The notes under the pieces: generated by a model
The model's input: the letters and a program-made list of their open reading frames with translations, nothing else
What the model was told of the DNA's origin: nothing
Database searches by the model: none
Part shown: in pieces, positions 36,601 through 40,260 of the stretch
How the letters are laid out: each line of letters opens with the position of its first letter
Numbering within the stretch: the first letter of the stretch is position 1
From: Incurvaria masculella
Lineage: Eukaryota > Arthropoda > Insecta > Lepidoptera > Incurvariidae
Length of the DNA: 64,000 bases
Assembly (NCBI GenBank): GCA_946894095.1
Contig: OX335649.1
Coordinates: 11,426,001 to 11,490,000, forward strand
Direction of reading: 5' to 3'
Made by a program: the position numbers and the translations under genes

Positions 36601-37946
36601 TGTGCTATAACCCTCGGGGAAATCGGAATGAGTATAACAGGCAGGTTGCCTAATACATACAAAACTTAATGTATTTAAAATGATTAAGGATTCTTACAAT
36701 TGGCTCTTGCTTGCATAGTTTTTTATTTGAAAATATTACATTTTCTTAGAGGTATATCTGGAAATAACAATCGTATTCCAAAATCTTCTTTAATATCCCT
36801 TTCCTCCAGTGTCGTCGCTGCAATATCTGTCAAGCTTATTTGGGTGATCGCCTTAATATATAACAATAATTATAAGTGTGCCGGTCAAATCGATTTCCGA
36901 ACATGGCTGACACACTGCCGTGCAAACATCCCCTAAATTACGACAACAATTTTTTTCAATATTGAAAATCATTAGTGAATACAATTGGATAAATATCTCT
37001 TGCATTCACCGTTTGGTCGATATCAGTTGAAAGTGAATAAGGAAAATGAGTCTCACATCATCGAAATCATTAACACATCATCGGTACATCAATATCATCG
37101 ATACCCAGAAACATATGCCGATCATATGCCGATGGCCGATATGGGTTGAGGTGGGACAATGGCGAGATATTTTATTTTTGACAAAGTTTAACATCAATAT
37201 CCATTTGTTTACAATTCGATAAGGTTTAAGTCTAGGCTACTTTTTATTTCTAAAACAGTCATTAAAACACAGACCCATTATCCAGTTCCAACCATTACTC
37301 TGTATTTTTTTAAAGATTGTTTTTATGTAACTGGACATGGAATTCACACTGAATATGTATTGTGTCATATAATAGATAACATATATGTATGTCTTTGTGA
37401 TGAATAAAATATCTGAATCTGAATCTGAATCTGGCTAATACCGAACTGACCGTCTAATACATCACATGGTAACTAGGTGCCATGCCAGGACCTTCCTTAT
37501 ATTGCTCGGCTATATTGAACTGAATAGAAAACACGGACAATTTTTATTACCGCTTCGACCATCGTTCATTAAGAAAGAGGACCTACAGTTTTATGTGGAA
37601 TCCGAACGACGGCAAGCCTCAACGGTTGAAAATGGTCACCCATCCAGAACCTAACCGCGTTCAGTGGTGCTTCCCCAGCTTATAGATTCGCAAGCTGTCG
37701 CACACTGAGCTACCGAGGCTGACAAAGCTGAGCGACACGTTTTGCTAGCACAATATGTTGGTTTGTGTTTACACTTCTCAGGGTACAAGATAAAGAAGTT
37801 GCAGTAGTCATGTTCAATTTGTTTTCATATAATGAGTAGGAATGCATGAAACTGGAGTAAATTGAATATTAACTTTGCTAGGACTTACCTTGATTAACCC
37901 ACGGCCAGTTAAATCCCCGGACGACCCTCAAGCCTGGTTCCAACAT
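507..37946 (-). CDS. Gene B: divergent mind bomb-like gene, N-terminal half plus expanded linker exons (3' end outside window)
   Basis: Minus-strand exons run from the ATG at 37946 through MIB/HERC2, ZZ, second MIB/HERC2 and first Mib repeat (to 22747), then a linker exon paralogous to gene A (21332-21512) and at least seven more phase-1 linker exons down to 507. No second Mib repeat or ankyrin exon was seen between 22747 and 21512, although phases match (0 to 0). Its MIB domains are more diverged than usual: the normal W-G-x-Q-D-G-G is replaced. It lies about 8 kb downstream of gene A in the same orientation, so it is read as a tandem duplicate. RINGs, if any, would lie left of base 1. One junction (27806 to 26887) does not keep frame with canonical sites, and one linker exon is broken by a transposon, so partial decay is possible. 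Confidence 0.72.
668..801 (-). mobile_element. LINE 3'-end fragment (same family as 1-330)
   Basis: The plus-strand wording GGGCTGCGAAAACCATGCCG and GGGGGAAATATCT matches the copies at 1-100, 27116-27240 and 31016-31130. Short and decayed. It abuts the MITE at 802-1045. Confidence 0.6.
802..1045. mobile_element. MITE with about 35 bp inverted ends
   Basis: The left end GGGGGTCCATTCAGAG is followed by an AGAGTGAGTTCGA motif, and the right end is its reverse complement. GATCT occurs just outside both ends as a possible target duplication. AT-rich centre, no ORF. Confidence 0.65.
1260..1439 (-). CDS. Gene B linker exon N2
   Basis: 180 nt, phase 1 to 1, acceptor TTGCAG, donor GTGGGT. It encodes [20 protein letters not shown] and later [20 protein letters not shown]. 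Homologous to N1 (17863-18045), including about 20 bases of the intron before the acceptor. It is GC-richer than N1. Vaguely reminiscent of basic repeats in muscle linker proteins, but not assigned. Confidence 0.6.
1501..1806 (+). repeat. Interspersed repeat R1 (CCGGCCAAGTGCGAGTCGGA family)
   Basis: About 300 bp. It starts ACCGGCCAAGTGCGAGTCGG, has an internal ACGG microsatellite, and ends GGGTACGGAACCCTAAAAA. GGGTTCCGTACC near the start and its inverse near the end suggest weak terminal inversion. Nine copies in the window. Common in moth and butterfly DNA; class not certain. Confidence 0.8.
1807..2995. other. No gene recognised; low-complexity segments
   Basis: Holds a T-rich run near 2130, a GT-rich microsatellite at 2310-2350 and a moderately GC-rich patch at 2530-2660. 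Short ORFs here have no recognisable content. Confidence 0.4.
3007..3870. mobile_element. Foldback element with about 215 bp inverted arms and GC-rich core
   Basis: The arm starting AGGTGAGTTTA (3007 onward) recurs inverted, ending at 3870, with both arms holding TAGGGTTGATTCAGTA and CAACTTTTGC motifs. TATATA flanks each end (3001-3006, 3871-3876), consistent with a target duplication. The core (about 3230-3650) is much richer in G+C than the arms and has no recognised gene. Confidence 0.75.
4249..4376 (+). mobile_element. SINE type II head (truncated)
   Basis: Begins CAGCCTCGGTAGCCCAGTGG, a tRNA-like box A, and runs into GGGTGACC and GTGGTTCGGATT of the type II SINE body. The rest of the body is missing where R1 begins. 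Confidence 0.65.
4377..4856 (-). repeat. R1 copy interrupted by a LINE 3' tail
   Basis: R1 in reverse (4377-4487 and about 4800-4856). Between them lies a LINE 3' end beginning with (ATA)n at 4487, reading into a segment similar to 34750-34870 (TTTATTGTAC ... AATGCC), oriented minus. Confidence 0.65.
4914..5195. repeat. Two R1 fragments head to head
   Basis: 4914-5097 is plus-oriented (GCGAATCGGACTCGCACAC) and 5098-5195 is minus-oriented (GGTACGGAACCCTTCGTGTG), giving an inverted junction without spacer. Confidence 0.65.
5196..5938 (-). mobile_element. Cluster of SINE copies (types II and I)
   Basis: 5196-5545 is a nearly full type II SINE with its head at the right (GGGCTACCGAGGCTG). 5546-5694 is a plus-oriented body fragment. 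5695-5938 is a type I body with the head missing. Shared phrases include TGATATTAGCCCAATACACC and TGCCATGCCAGGACCTTCC. Confidence 0.7.
6111..6178 (-). other. tRNA-like sequence (Leu-like box A, box B)
   Basis: On the minus strand GGTGGCGAAATTGGTAGACG resembles the D-arm of a leucine tRNA and GGTTCGGGTCC resembles box B, about 40 bases apart. No matching acceptor stem was seen, so it is more likely a SINE head or tRNA relic than a working tRNA gene. Confidence 0.4.
6480..7852 (-). repeat. Tandem array of 13 tRNA-like SINE heads (about 79 bp each)
   Basis: Units of 77-82 bp start at about 6526, 6603, 6684, 7057, 7136, 7215, 7293, 7372, 7452, 7531, 7610, 7690 and 7768. On the minus strand each reads TTTTTTAGCTCAGGGGCG (box A-like), TTGCTTCTCATGGCAA and GAGTTCAATCC (box B-like). 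A single such head belongs to SINE copies such as 39300-39705, and a matching SINE body (CTCGCATTCG ... AACTCAGAAAG) lies at the left edge of the array. A plus-strand R1 copy sits after unit 3. Confidence 0.85.
6764..7056 (+). repeat. R1 copy inside the tRNA-like array
   Basis: Nearly full R1 from ACCGGCCAAGTGCGAGTCGG to GGAACCCTAAAAA, inserted in the A-rich junction between units 3 and 4 of the array. Confidence 0.8.
7857..8994. other. No gene recognised
   Basis: Unique-looking sequence. A GC-rich patch at 8530-8620 and a short CCTACCTAC repeat near 8200 stand out, but no exon or element could be assigned. Confidence 0.4.
8995..10310 (-). mobile_element. 5'-truncated non-LTR retrotransposon (LINE)
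   Basis: Starts inside the reverse transcriptase and ends after the ORF2 stop at about 9054 with a short 3' tail. Truncation at about 10310 is the usual result of incomplete reverse transcription. It lies in the long intron of gene B between P4 and N2, in sense orientation. Confidence 0.85.
9054..10310 (-). pseudogene. LINE reverse transcriptase, partial, one frameshift
   Basis: The intact stretch (9054-10109 and a few codons before) has RT blocks in order: [40 protein letters not shown] (catalytic YADD) and LGVLLD, then a C-terminal tail. Upstream in another frame are [20 protein letters not shown] and [12 protein letters not shown], placing a frameshift near 10140. The endonuclease and 5' RT parts are missing, so it is not mobile by itself. 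Clade (Jockey or CR1 group) not determined. Confidence 0.88.
10560..11085. repeat. Palindromic repeat, probable MITE
   Basis: ATGATATAAAAGCTTGTC at about 10650 recurs inverted at about 10945 (GACAAGTTTTATATCAT), and CAAATGCTCT near 10610 recurs inverted as AGAGCATTTAAG near 11030. No ORF. Ends not resolved. Confidence 0.5.
11158..11253 (-). CDS. Gene B Pro-rich exon P4 (short form)
   Basis: 96 nt, phase 1 to 1, acceptor CGTCAG, donor GTGAGT. It encodes [20 protein letters not shown] and ends MQSPG. It lacks the SWSGNGPV part of P1-P3, as if 30 nt had been lost in frame. Surrounding intron resembles that of P1-P3. Confidence 0.58.
11515..11705. mobile_element. MITE inside the P4/P3 repeat unit
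   Basis: Shares GGTCAGTCCGAG, GTTTACGGAACTTC and ATTCAAGTTTTTA with 45440-45655. The ends are inverted with respect to each other. It interrupts the duplicated intron block that surrounds the P exons. Confidence 0.6.
11926..11928. repeat. TAA target-site duplication, left
   Basis: TAA immediately left of the Harbinger end AGGTGGCGACTGAC; matches 16153-16155. TWA is the usual Harbinger target. Confidence 0.85.
12072..14061 (+). CDS. Harbinger DDE transposase (HARBI1-like nuclease), two exons
   Basis: Exon 1 12072-12497, intron GTAAGA...TTACAG, exon 2 13243-14061; 414 codons, close to the usual length. Exon 1 has the N-terminal helical region ([20 protein letters not shown]) and helix-turn-helix-like [20 protein letters not shown]. 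Exon 2 has the catalytic triad: D in VGAADGKHV (about residue 171), D in [10 protein letters not shown] (about 261) and E in [11 protein letters not shown] (about 299). No internal stop, so probably active or recently active. It cuts and joins DNA during transposition in the nucleus, with the MADF protein as partner. Start chosen at [11 protein letters not shown]; an upstream in-frame ATG at 12042 exists. Confidence 0.93.
12553..15899 (-). CDS. Harbinger accessory protein with MADF domain, three exons
   Basis: Exons 15662-15899, 14073-14164 and 12553-13212 join in phase into 329 codons. The MADF (Myb/SANT-like) domain covers residues 1-110: [20 protein letters not shown], then [13 protein letters not shown], then [20 protein letters not shown] basic patch (QKRKRG) that may be a nuclear signal and a Ser/Pro/Asn-rich tail follow. 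In Harbinger elements such proteins bind the ends and bring the transposase to the nucleus. Its third exon lies in the transposase intron on the other strand. Confidence 0.88.
14280..14965. mobile_element. Two MITEs nested in the Harbinger intron
   Basis: 14280-14640 has inverted ends (CCATACAAACG-type) and matches 43975-44315. About 14645-14960 has long inverted ends (AGAGGATTATGA ... and AACGGCGCGTGCCTGTTT) and is related to 29095-29455. Confidence 0.65.
14968..15603. mobile_element. MITE carrying a nested LINE fragment
   Basis: The ends CGATTGCATTCAGTTCTATA and the inverted copy ending at about 15603 form inverted repeats with AAGGGCGTAAGT. A compact relative is at 30836-30947. A LINE fragment occupies 15090-15345. 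Confidence 0.65.
15090..15345 (+). mobile_element. LINE 3' fragment
   Basis: Reads [20 protein letters not shown] and later [14 protein letters not shown], a tail seen at the end of many moth LINE ORF2 proteins, followed by a (TATG)n tail. Other copies: 24130-24340, 55655-55768 and, reversed, about 42640-42700. Confidence 0.7.
16153..16155. repeat. TAA target-site duplication, right
   Basis: TAA just after the right Harbinger end (GTCAGTCGCCACCT); partner of 11926-11928. Confidence 0.85.
16208..17147. repeat. Duplicated intron block between P3 and P2
   Basis: Shares long stretches with 19207-19660 (ATAGTAATAAATAACGTGCT, GGCTTCTGGAGTAATCCTGG, GCCCAGCTAGGATCCAAAAT). From about 16960 the next unit begins (TGAACATAGCTGTCCTA), also seen at 11380 and 18850. 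The spacing indicates a tandem array of roughly 1.2 kb units. Confidence 0.65.
17148..17273 (-). CDS. Gene B Pro-rich exon P2
   Basis: 126 nt, phase 1 to 1, acceptor TTGCCAG, donor GTGCGT. It encodes [20 protein letters not shown] and a tail ending GFPPPG. It is close to P1 at the DNA level, and also serves as an uninterrupted reference for the exon split by the Harbinger element. Confidence 0.62.
17330..17565 (-). mobile_element. LINE 3' fragment
   Basis: Diverged copy of the LINE tail at 1-330 (AACTTTCACGGGGACTACCA, GGGAAGAATGCCTCGTCAG). It truncates the duplicated block right of P2. Confidence 0.5.
17566..17805 (-). mobile_element. SINE type II, 5' part
   Basis: Head at the right (GCGCCACTGGGCTACTAAGG), body truncated at about 17566. 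Lies immediately beside exon N1. Confidence 0.65.
17863..18045 (-). CDS. Gene B linker exon N1
   Basis: 183 nt, phase 1 to 1, acceptor ATTATAG, donor GTGGGT. It encodes [20 protein letters not shown] and later [19 protein letters not shown], a hydrophilic, probably helical segment. It is homologous almost without gaps to exon N2 at 1260-1439 (shared N, A, F, KE, A-x-A-x-S-x-S, SS, VNQ, ED). No domain recognised. It lies between P1 and P2. Confidence 0.6.
18230..18558 (+). mobile_element. LINE 3' UTR with (ATTC)n tail
   Basis: Contains TGGAAGAAATCACTCCTAGT, TAAGTCCGCCTTTGTGCAAT, AATAAAG and then ATTCATTCATTC, a 3' end typical of moth LINEs. No coding part. Confidence 0.55.
18590..18672 (-). 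other. tRNA-like SINE head
   Basis: Minus strand has TAGCACAGCGGTTGACACC (box A-like) and GGTTCGAATCCC (box B) about 45 bases apart. It differs from the type I and II heads. No clear body follows. Confidence 0.5.
19081..19206 (-). CDS. Gene B Pro-rich exon P1
   Basis: 126 nt, phase 1 to 1, acceptor TTGCCAG, donor GTGCGT. It encodes [20 protein letters not shown] and a tail ending GFPPPG. Length, phase and the GAG-x-WSG start equal those of gene A exon 48329-48454. Open in frame with good splice sites. Around 800 bases of surrounding intron are shared with P2 and P3. Confidence 0.62.
19667..19985 (+). mobile_element. SINE type I, plus orientation
   Basis: Starts AGCGGCTCGTAGCCTAGTGG (box A), then GGGTTCGATACC (box B), ATGCACCACTGTCTTTCTC, and the shared body to GCACCTAATTCCTTC. 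The only nearly full plus-oriented type I copy. Confidence 0.75.
20030..20769. other. No gene recognised
   Basis: A 110-residue minus-strand ORF at 20114-20446 has no recognisable content. GTTTTATTTTG...ACAGC at 20090 is weakly similar to 45245. Possibly an old transposon. Confidence 0.35.
20770..21170 (+). repeat. Repeat R8, plus copy
   Basis: About 400 bp with GTTATCTCTTTCC, GAACGGGTGCTGTTTGTGGG, GACTGGCCTGCTCCAATTGG and CAGCGGAGTTTCTTTACAG. Found inverted at 38430-38760 and in part at 54040-54215. Class unknown; the partial copies suggest a retroelement 3' end. Confidence 0.65.
21332..21512 (-). CDS. Gene B linker exon, type L (paralogue of the gene A linker)
   Basis: 181 nt, phase 0 to 1. 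It encodes [20 protein letters not shown] and later [20 protein letters not shown]. Shared with gene A exon 49221-49452: I-R-[DE]-x-x-x-S-x-R-E-[DE] at the start, EGRTE in the middle, and the same intron end (TGCACxACAG). In A this exon follows the ankyrins; in B it directly follows the first Mib repeat. Confidence 0.72.
21818..22165 (-). mobile_element. SINE type II
   Basis: Body from CTGGACATGTATGGCTAATA to head at right (CCACTAGGCTACTTAGG). Contains GGTCACACATCCAGAACCCA, the diverged 5S-like segment. Confidence 0.7.
22747..22844 (-). CDS. Gene B exon 9: end of first Mib repeat
   Basis: 98 nt, phase 1 to 0. It encodes [20 protein letters not shown] and a basic tail ending KKK. F-H-P-x-AL-x-x-V is the closing strand of a Mib repeat. 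It should normally be followed by the second Mib repeat; here the next recognisable exon is the linker at 21332-21512, also phase 0. Confidence 0.85.
22850..24129. other. AT-rich intron, no feature recognised
   Basis: Intron of gene B. T-rich run at 23490-23520. No exon-like segment for the second Mib repeat or ankyrins was seen on the minus strand. Confidence 0.4.
24130..24340 (+). mobile_element. LINE 3' fragment
   Basis: Decayed relative of 15090-15345 (GAGCCTAGGAGAACGTCC, CCAAATCGATATACA, CACCTCTGCCTACTCCACTG). Confidence 0.6.
24485..24551 (-). CDS. Gene B exon 8: first Mib repeat, second half
   Basis: 67 nt, phase 0 to 1. It encodes [20 protein letters not shown] and YE. It continues RMAE with the SH3-like strand FIGKVG ... 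GDV-x-V-x-YE. A second donor (TTTCA/GTAAGC) 37 bases further would extend it with [10 protein letters not shown]; the shorter form leads into the next exon without an insertion. Confidence 0.88.
24710..24810 (-). CDS. Gene B exon 7: first Mib repeat, first half
   Basis: 101 nt, phase 1 to 0. It encodes [20 protein letters not shown] and [15 protein letters not shown]-x-V-x-V ... A-L-K-x-L-Q-x-x-H-G-x-WN-x-RMAE is the Mib repeat signature (human and fly Mib proteins carry GHGGWNPRMAE). Confidence 0.92.
25330..26570 (+). repeat. Host repeat interrupted by a foldback element
   Basis: Left part (to 25561) and right part (from 26210) match, in reverse, the continuous copy at 61215-61620: GGTTTCTAAGTTATAAGGTC, TTTTTCGCGCGTTTT and, beyond the insert, ATACAATAAC. 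The right end (GGACATGTTGCATC ... GCGAATGAGTTAG) also matches 60285-60445. Confidence 0.7.
25562..26209. mobile_element. Foldback element containing insect telomere repeats
   Basis: 648 bp insert. The outer ends are inverted (AACCGACTTCAAA ... TTTGAAGTCGGTT). The right two-fifths is a 115 bp near-perfect inverted repeat (25909-26023 and 26095-26209, one mismatch seen) around a 71 bp loop. The loop holds eight GGTTA units (26026-26065), that is (TTAGG)8, the insect telomere repeat. No protein-coding capacity. Confidence 0.82.
26858..26887 (-). CDS. Gene B micro-exon 6 (probable), end of second MIB domain
   Basis: 30 nt between acceptor TTTTCAG and donor GTAAGA. In the only frame that continues into exon 7 it encodes [10 protein letters not shown], comparable to the D-G-x-x-D-L-K-x-V end of MIB/HERC2 domains. 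Entering in this frame requires phase 1 from exon 5, but the canonical exon 5 donor is phase 2. It may be a real micro-exon next to a lesion, or a missing small exon may lie between. Confidence 0.5.
27116..27420 (-). mobile_element. LINE reverse transcriptase C-terminal fragment
   Basis: Reads [40 protein letters not shown] and HGLKKHLAG, the best preserved copy of the tail found at 1-330. No catalytic part. Lies in a gene B intron between exons 5 and 6. Confidence 0.78.
27806..27887 (-). CDS. Gene B exon 5: middle of second MIB/HERC2 domain
   Basis: 82 nt from acceptor TTTCAG to donor GTATGT. It encodes [20 protein letters not shown] and NGDKNDYW, aligning with G-T-V-T-E ... V-x-W-x-N-G of the MIB/HERC2 fold. 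Ending at the canonical donor leaves phase 2, which gives an immediate stop when joined to the next recognised exon at 26858-26887. Confidence 0.8.
28366..28652 (+). repeat. R1 copy
   Basis: From ACCGGCCAAGTAAGAGACGA to GGGTACGGAACCCTAAAAA; degraded 5' end and interrupted ACGG microsatellite. Confidence 0.75.
29095..29455. mobile_element. MITE related to 14645-14960
   Basis: Inverted ends: ...GAGTTCCATGCAATGG... on the left and ...CATTTTATGGAACTCCTCTT on the right, with CACATTAAATAAACTAACTG and its inverse inside. Ends about 50 bases before exon 4 of gene B. Confidence 0.6.
29506..29618 (-). CDS. Gene B exon 4: start of second MIB/HERC2 domain
   Basis: 113 nt, phase 2 to 1, donor GTATAG. 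It encodes [20 protein letters not shown] and [20 protein letters not shown]-x-G-A-x-V-R matches the start of the second MIB domain, but the W-x-W-G core is degraded to DWERVSA. An alternative donor six bases earlier is in the same phase; the longer form fits homologue length better. Confidence 0.85.
30320..30491 (-). CDS. Gene B exon 3: ZZ-type zinc finger
   Basis: 172 nt, phase 1 to 2. It encodes [20 protein letters not shown] and [20 protein letters not shown], followed by [12 protein letters not shown]. All zinc ligands of a ZZ finger are present: two CxxC pairs, a CxxC in YDLCSPC, and H-x4-H-like histidines. H-x-F-x-R-x-DTP is typical of Mib proteins. It is the clearest domain of gene B. 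Confidence 0.93.
30836..30947. mobile_element. Short palindromic MITE
   Basis: TTAAGGGCCTGATTGCATTC and the inverted end GCAATCGGCTCTTATCAGCC form a hairpin; TTAAG flanks it. It is a compact relative of the element at 14968-15603. Confidence 0.6.
31016..31170 (-). mobile_element. LINE 3' fragment
   Basis: GGGGCTGCGAAAACTATGCC to TTCCATAGTTTACCGAC, same family as 1-330. Confidence 0.65.
31171..34523. other. Intron of gene B without recognised exon
   Basis: A 102-residue minus ORF at 31293-31601 could not be assigned. A GC-rich patch at 33430-33730 has no clear coding pattern. The rest is AT-rich. Confidence 0.35.
34524..35696 (-). mobile_element. SINE type I split by a LINE insertion
   Basis: Body 34524-34747, head 35513-35696 (AGGCTACGAGTCGCTC at the right). 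ACCACCTAGTA occurs on both sides of the insert and once in unbroken SINE copies, so it is the target duplication. Confidence 0.82.
34748..35512 (-). mobile_element. 5'-truncated LINE with (TTA)n tail
   Basis: About 765 bp. Minus strand reads [40 protein letters not shown] and later [20 protein letters not shown], the end of a LINE ORF2, then a 3' UTR and an (ATT)n tail at 34748-34762. It has an exact SINE target, so insertion is later than that SINE copy. Confidence 0.82.
35737..35892 (-). CDS. Gene B exon 2: rest of first MIB/HERC2 domain
   Basis: 156 nt, phase 1 to 1. It encodes [18 protein letters not shown] and [20 protein letters not shown], ending ILDNAPSG. The pattern V-K-W-D-x-G ... 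Y-D-L-x-I-L-D-x-A-P matches the end of the MIB/HERC2 fold and the junction before the ZZ finger. The QDGGEG segment normally seen after the tryptophan is changed to QGGGFDS. Confidence 0.88.
37321..37725 (-). mobile_element. SINE type II interrupted by a short LINE tail
   Basis: SINE text breaks after GTAACTGGACATGGA and resumes at TGGCTAATACCGAACTGACC. Between them about 100 bases end in (ATCTGA)n, the tail of another LINE. Head at the right with ACACTGAGCTACCGAGGCTG. Confidence 0.7.
37889..37946 (-). CDS. Gene B exon 1: start codon and beginning of MIB/HERC2 domain
   Basis: 58 nt from ATG (37944-37946) to donor GTAAGT. It encodes [19 protein letters not shown], the classic opening of a Mib protein (LRVVRG-x-x-W-x-W). 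The start was chosen because homologues begin within a few residues of this motif and an intron acceptor-like TTTCAG lies upstream, probably the end of a 5' untranslated intron. Confidence 0.88.
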
Positions 37947-38429
37947 TGTCTATATTTCAGAAGCGTTACTGAACGCTTACTGCTAGGTTAAAAAAAAATA
38001 TTTTAAAAACTGTGAAATGAGACCTCGCAAAATAAATTGATAAACCCACTATGTTTTGCGGACCGCGACGAAGTGAAATACTTTCTGGAAGGATAAGCTC
38101 AAGTGTACGAGTGAAAAATAACGTTAAAATCAACGTAAAACTTTGATTAAAGCTAGATCAGTGCAAATTTGCTTTGCACAAAAGTTTATAATTACGTTGA
38201 TCGTAATAACTTCCGACCCATCGTTTAGCGTTACAGGTGCGATTAAACAATATTATTTAGTATTGAAAGCTACTCTCAGTAGTCCCATATGACGTTTAAC
38301 TTTGACATGACATTATATATAAGAAAAACGTGTCCGCGTTGATAAAAATAATGCTTTGTATTCCTTGTATGGGACTCGGTGCTAATATGAGTATTGTATT
38401 TTATTTTTGTATTGATTTTTTATCAACTG

Positions 38430-38760
38430 CACTCGGATTTGTCATATTTTAGTGAGTTCAGCAAAACAAAACACAGCTAAGATGAACTGGCAAGAAACTC
38501 CGCTGTTTTTTTTTTCAAGGTCCACTTAATCTAAATTAACAAAAACATAGGTAAAACACTAAATTAACATGATTCACGAAAGTTAACAATTCAAGCCGTA
38601 TGCAACAGTTCATGACAAATATCATTTTATTTTCAAAGACTATCCTCGCCAAATAACATGTTGCCAATTGGAGCAGGCTGGTCCCCACAAACAGCACCCG
38701 TTCACGAGCATCACCTCGCTCGACCATATTTTATGGAAAGAGATAACCCGAACCAAGTGT
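38430..38760 (-). repeat. Repeat R8, inverted copy
   Basis: Reverse complement of 20770-21170 (AAACTCCGCTG, CCAATTGGAGCAGGCTGGTC, CACAAACAGCACCCGTTCAC). Confidence 0.65.
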
Positions 38761-39299
38761 CACCGTAAGCAAAGACCTTAAAGCGATGCACTGCTTTAGT
38801 GGCACCAAAACATTGTGAAACATTTGCACGTTTGGTTTTAATACTATTCGTTTTATCATAAACTACTAAAAAAAATACTACTCTATTGATATTTTTTTTA
38901 ATACTGAAGGAAAAGTGCTCTGAAAAAAATAAATGATGACAATATTGTTTTGACATTAATCATTTATATCTATATTTTTCAAGATTTTGGGTTGAGCCGT
39001 TTTTGAAGAGTAGGATTTAGAATATACCCTTTGAGGGTGCTAATCGTCTTCATCGTTTAATGCAACCGTAACGGATAACATTTAACGAGCCGTCGTGCAA
39101 TCGGGCCCAAGGAAGATAAGATCGATTACATGTTATCTGGTTCAGATAATGTAGACGACACTATTGCCATTTTGCACCACGGTCGGACATTCAATCGCTC
39201 GACGTTTAACGGCTGGGGCTCCCTTTTCAACCGGGAAAGGTGGCTGGGATACCGGATGCCTGCACCTCGGTTGTTCTCGTTTAAAATTTGATAAGTGAT

Positions 39300-39705
39300 T
39301 TTTTATGCAACTAGATCACTAGTAAACCACGCCCATAGTCATGACATTAGCCCAACACGCCGAATTCCTGAAGGAATTAGTTGCCATGCGAGGACCTCCT
39401 TTTTATGAGCGCGGCTTTATTGAGCTGGATAGAAACCCAGACATTTTGTATTGCCACTTTGAAGAACTTTTCATTCAATGCGATGGTACCAACCGTGGAG
39501 GGGTTTTTACCCTACCACCTAGTAGGGTGAGGGGACTTACAGCTTTACATGGATTCCGAACCATGTAACTACTCGCATTCGTGACGACATGCACGTATCA
39601 AACTCAGAAAGAAAAATAAATTGGTGCATGAAGGGGGCGGGGATCGAACCTCTGGCATTAAAAGCTAGTCCCCTCGCCCCTGAGCCACCAGCCGCTCGCA
39701 ACAAA
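39300..39705 (-). mobile_element. SINE type I with GGCTCAGGGGCG head
   Basis: Full length. The head at the right (minus: GTGGCTCAGGGGCGAGGGGA, GAGGTTCGATCCCCGCC) is the same type that is amplified at 6480-7852. Body as in other type I copies. Confidence 0.75.
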
Positions 39706-39852
39706 TAAGTTGGGGACCCACAACTCACCGTCAGCCTGGAGTCCCTGAGCCACAGACGATTTGTGGGGTCGCTCAGTCTTTTCTACAGGTAGATGGTTCT
39801 ACCATGAACGTTGCTCTGTGGAATTTCCACCCATTATTCCTCCCCATTTTTT

Positions 39853-40260
39853 TTTTTATGCGACCTGACATGGATGGCTAATACCACACAACTACCGTTA
39901 TGATATTAGCCCAATACACCTCATTCCCGAAGGAATTTGGTGCCATGCCAGGACCTTCCCTTTATGAGCGCGGCTACATTGAACTGGATGGAAAACCCAT
40001 ACTAACTATATCCGGAGCACCCGCCGCAGATAATCAAATCACCCCCTTGTGGTTGACATTAGGTTTTTGGGAACGAACAGTTTCTCAAACTTATTTCTCT
40101 GCCGCATCGCCAGGATATGGAATTGTCTGCCGGCGGGTGCCTTTCCTCATACCTACTCGTTTAACCTGGGAGTCTTCAAGCGTAATTTGAACAAGCTCGA
40201 TAGCTAAGCGATAGTCCGCAAATTTGCTGGTATGGTATTATCATAGTGACAAGTCAATTA
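39853..40260 (-). mobile_element. SINE type I body joined to a LINE fragment
   Basis: 39853-40000 is SINE body. From about 40000 the sequence is a LINE tail (plus-strand reading near 40100-40190 resembles RLWNCLPAG ... FKRNLNKL on one strand). Confidence 0.55.
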